Assembly: GCA_031288745.1 (NCBI GenBank)
Contig: JAITQT010000223.1
Coordinates: forward strand, 1-7,536
Direction: 5' to 3'
DNA: 7,536 nucleotides
Origin: Deltaproteobacteria bacterium
GTDB lineage: Bacteria > Desulfobacterota > Desulfarculia > Adiutricales > Adiutricaceae
Positions 6,869-7,536 of this stretch are shown here, one piece after another. Position numbers and translations under genes: made by a program. The number at the start of each line of letters is the position of its first letter. The first letter of the stretch is position 1. Under the pieces are notes generated by a model that saw nothing but the letters and a program-made list of their open reading frames with translations, had not been told where the DNA came from and ran no database searches.

Positions 6869-6910
6869 AAAAATAATACGCCGTCCGACGGCCAAAGCGT
6901 CTCGCGGCGT
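6867..6910 (-). terminator. Intrinsic terminator or attenuator upstream of mreB
   Basis: On the minus strand ACGCCG (6910-6905) pairs with CGGCGT (6883-6878). An inner GACG/CGTC stem (6901-6898 with 6890-6887) is separated by a 3x3 internal loop and closes a 7-base loop. The hairpin is followed by ATTA and then seven T residues (6873-6867). This is a good rho-independent terminator shape. It would end any minus-strand transcript arriving from the right and so insulate the operon, or act as a leader attenuator if the real promoter lies further upstream. Confidence 0.62.
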
Positions 6911-6994
6911 TTAAATATAAAGACAATATTTTCGGTGAAAGCCTTTTTTTCAAGCCTACCCTCTGCTCTCCAAATTTTGGCTGCTCCTATATCA

Positions 6995-7018
6995 CTTAGC
7001 CAAACTTTTTTGGCTAAG
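6995..7018. repeat. Perfect hairpin, 8-bp arms
   Basis: CTTAGCCA (6995-7002) and TGGCTAAG (7011-7018) pair perfectly around an 8-base loop AACTTTTT. Neither strand has a T-tract after the stem, so it is not a classical terminator. It is about 220 bases upstream of mreB and would lie in a leader only if transcription began far upstream. Confidence 0.55.
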
Positions 7019-7185
7019 CCGTAAAGAAGCCACCAAGATCGCGTCAGCTATTTACTTGGCCATAACGCAAGTAGCCTCACTAGCTTTATTTGGGTAAGCC
7101 TTAGGGGCTAGGGCGACTAAGATTTTCTATCCGTCAAAGCGACGCCTCGCGCCTAATCTTGAAATCCGCTACCTTTATCAGTGTC

Positions 7186-7231
7186 CGTTCACAAATGTGA
7201 ACGTTTAAGGGCCAGTTCACATGAGAGAACG
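7186..7231. repeat. Two tandem related dyads, GTTCACA...GAACG
   Basis: Copy 1 (7187-7203) reads GTTCACAAATGTGAACG, and with the preceding C forms a palindrome with 8-bp arms (CGTTCACA/TGTGAACG, 7186-7203). Copy 2 (7215-7231) reads GTTCACATGAGAGAACG. The copies agree at 13 of 17 positions and start 28 bases apart. Copy 2 has lost part of the symmetry. They could be paired operator sites or the repeated end sequences of an insertion element. Confidence 0.6.
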
Positions 7232-7536
7232 CTACAGTGCCAAGCCTATTGAAAGGGACGACACATCCCGCAGCAATGTAGCCCCCTATAGGAGCTTAGT
7301 AATTTTAACATTAATCAAAGTTAAAATATATGGTTGGAGCAGAGAACTAAGTAGAAACCTTAAAAGAATTTAATGTTAAGATCTTAAGGGTATGCTAAAA
7401 CTTAATTACAACTCGAAAGTCGCTACCAGCCGCAACGTGGGGAAAAAAAGACTTGGTGAACGGTTACCTTTATCATAATGAGACAATTGGCAGATTTTCT
7501 ACCATAATACATTTTAACATAAATTTACATTTTTTT

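Larger units (their letters stand above)
6911..7536. other. AT-rich stretch without a convincing gene; several inverted repeats
   Basis: No recognisable protein, tRNA or other RNA gene. Short open frames exist: plus strand 7221-7373, 50 codons; minus strand about 7297-7139, roughly 53 codons with only a GTG start; and a plus-strand frame open from 7399 to the window end. None has a product I recognise. The region holds a hairpin (6995-7018), two related dyads (7187-7231), an 8-bp-arm inverted repeat (7302-7327, ATTTTAAC/GTTAAAAT), a 12-base palindrome (7376-7387) and the 11-mer TACCTTTATCA twice, in direct orientation (7170-7180 and 7465-7475). The mix of repeats and broken frames suggests decayed accessory or mobile-element DNA; this is inference. 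Confidence 0.45.

Noticed and set aside
7165..7240. CRISPR-like array
   Set aside because: Only two imperfect 17-base copies with an 11-base gap; no regular repeat-spacer series and no cas genes.
7399..7536. Plus-strand frame open to the right edge, with a GTG at 7456
   Set aside because: No clear binding site, A/T-rich and unrecognised product; it cannot be separated from chance without the adjoining sequence.

Overview
This window carries one complete cell-elongation (rod-shape) operon, mreB-mreC-mreD-mrdA-rodA, all on the minus strand between about 6773 and 992. A minus-strand tRNA-Pro(CGG) gene follows it at 925-849. The operon encodes the MreB filament protein, its membrane partners MreC and MreD, and the peptidoglycan synthase pair PBP2 (transpeptidase) plus RodA (SEDS glycosyltransferase). 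All five proteins keep their diagnostic motifs and near-normal lengths, so the elongasome looks functional. Three of the four gene junctions are 4-base stop/start overlaps that use GTG or TTG starts, which points to translational coupling. Only mreC-mreD has a spacer (64 bases).

The gene order, the SxD form of the second PBP2 active-site motif and the protein sequences suggest a Gram-negative, rod-shaped proteobacterium-like organism. My best guess is the Deltaproteobacteria/Desulfobacterota, but this rests on family resemblance only. Both flanks are long, AT-rich and almost free of genes (about 540 bases on the left, over 600 on the right). The left flank also holds a decayed C-terminal piece of a PD-(D/E)XK/AAA-ATPase-like protein. 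Decayed genes beside an intact core operon would fit a host-associated genome undergoing reduction; this is inference.

Layout: 1-307, relic of a nuclease-type gene; 308-848, no gene found, one perfect 11-bp-arm inverted repeat and weak hairpins; 849-925, tRNA-Pro(CGG) with a candidate promoter just upstream; 982-1012, hairpin plus T-tract overlapping the rodA stop but oriented for plus-strand transcription; 992-6773, the mre/mrd operon; 6778-6868, candidate promoters for mreB, directly downstream of a good minus-strand terminator or attenuator (6867-6910); 6911-7536, no convincing gene, but several inverted repeats including two tandem related dyads at 7187-7231.

No wholly new system is evident. 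The observation most worth following is a patch of about 165 bases inside mrdA (2776-2940), in the transpeptidase domain. Its codon choice is sharply unlike its surroundings (8 of 55 third positions are G/C, against 12 of 20 in the codons just before it), suggesting a mosaic penicillin-binding-protein gene, a rare-codon cluster or an assembly chimera.
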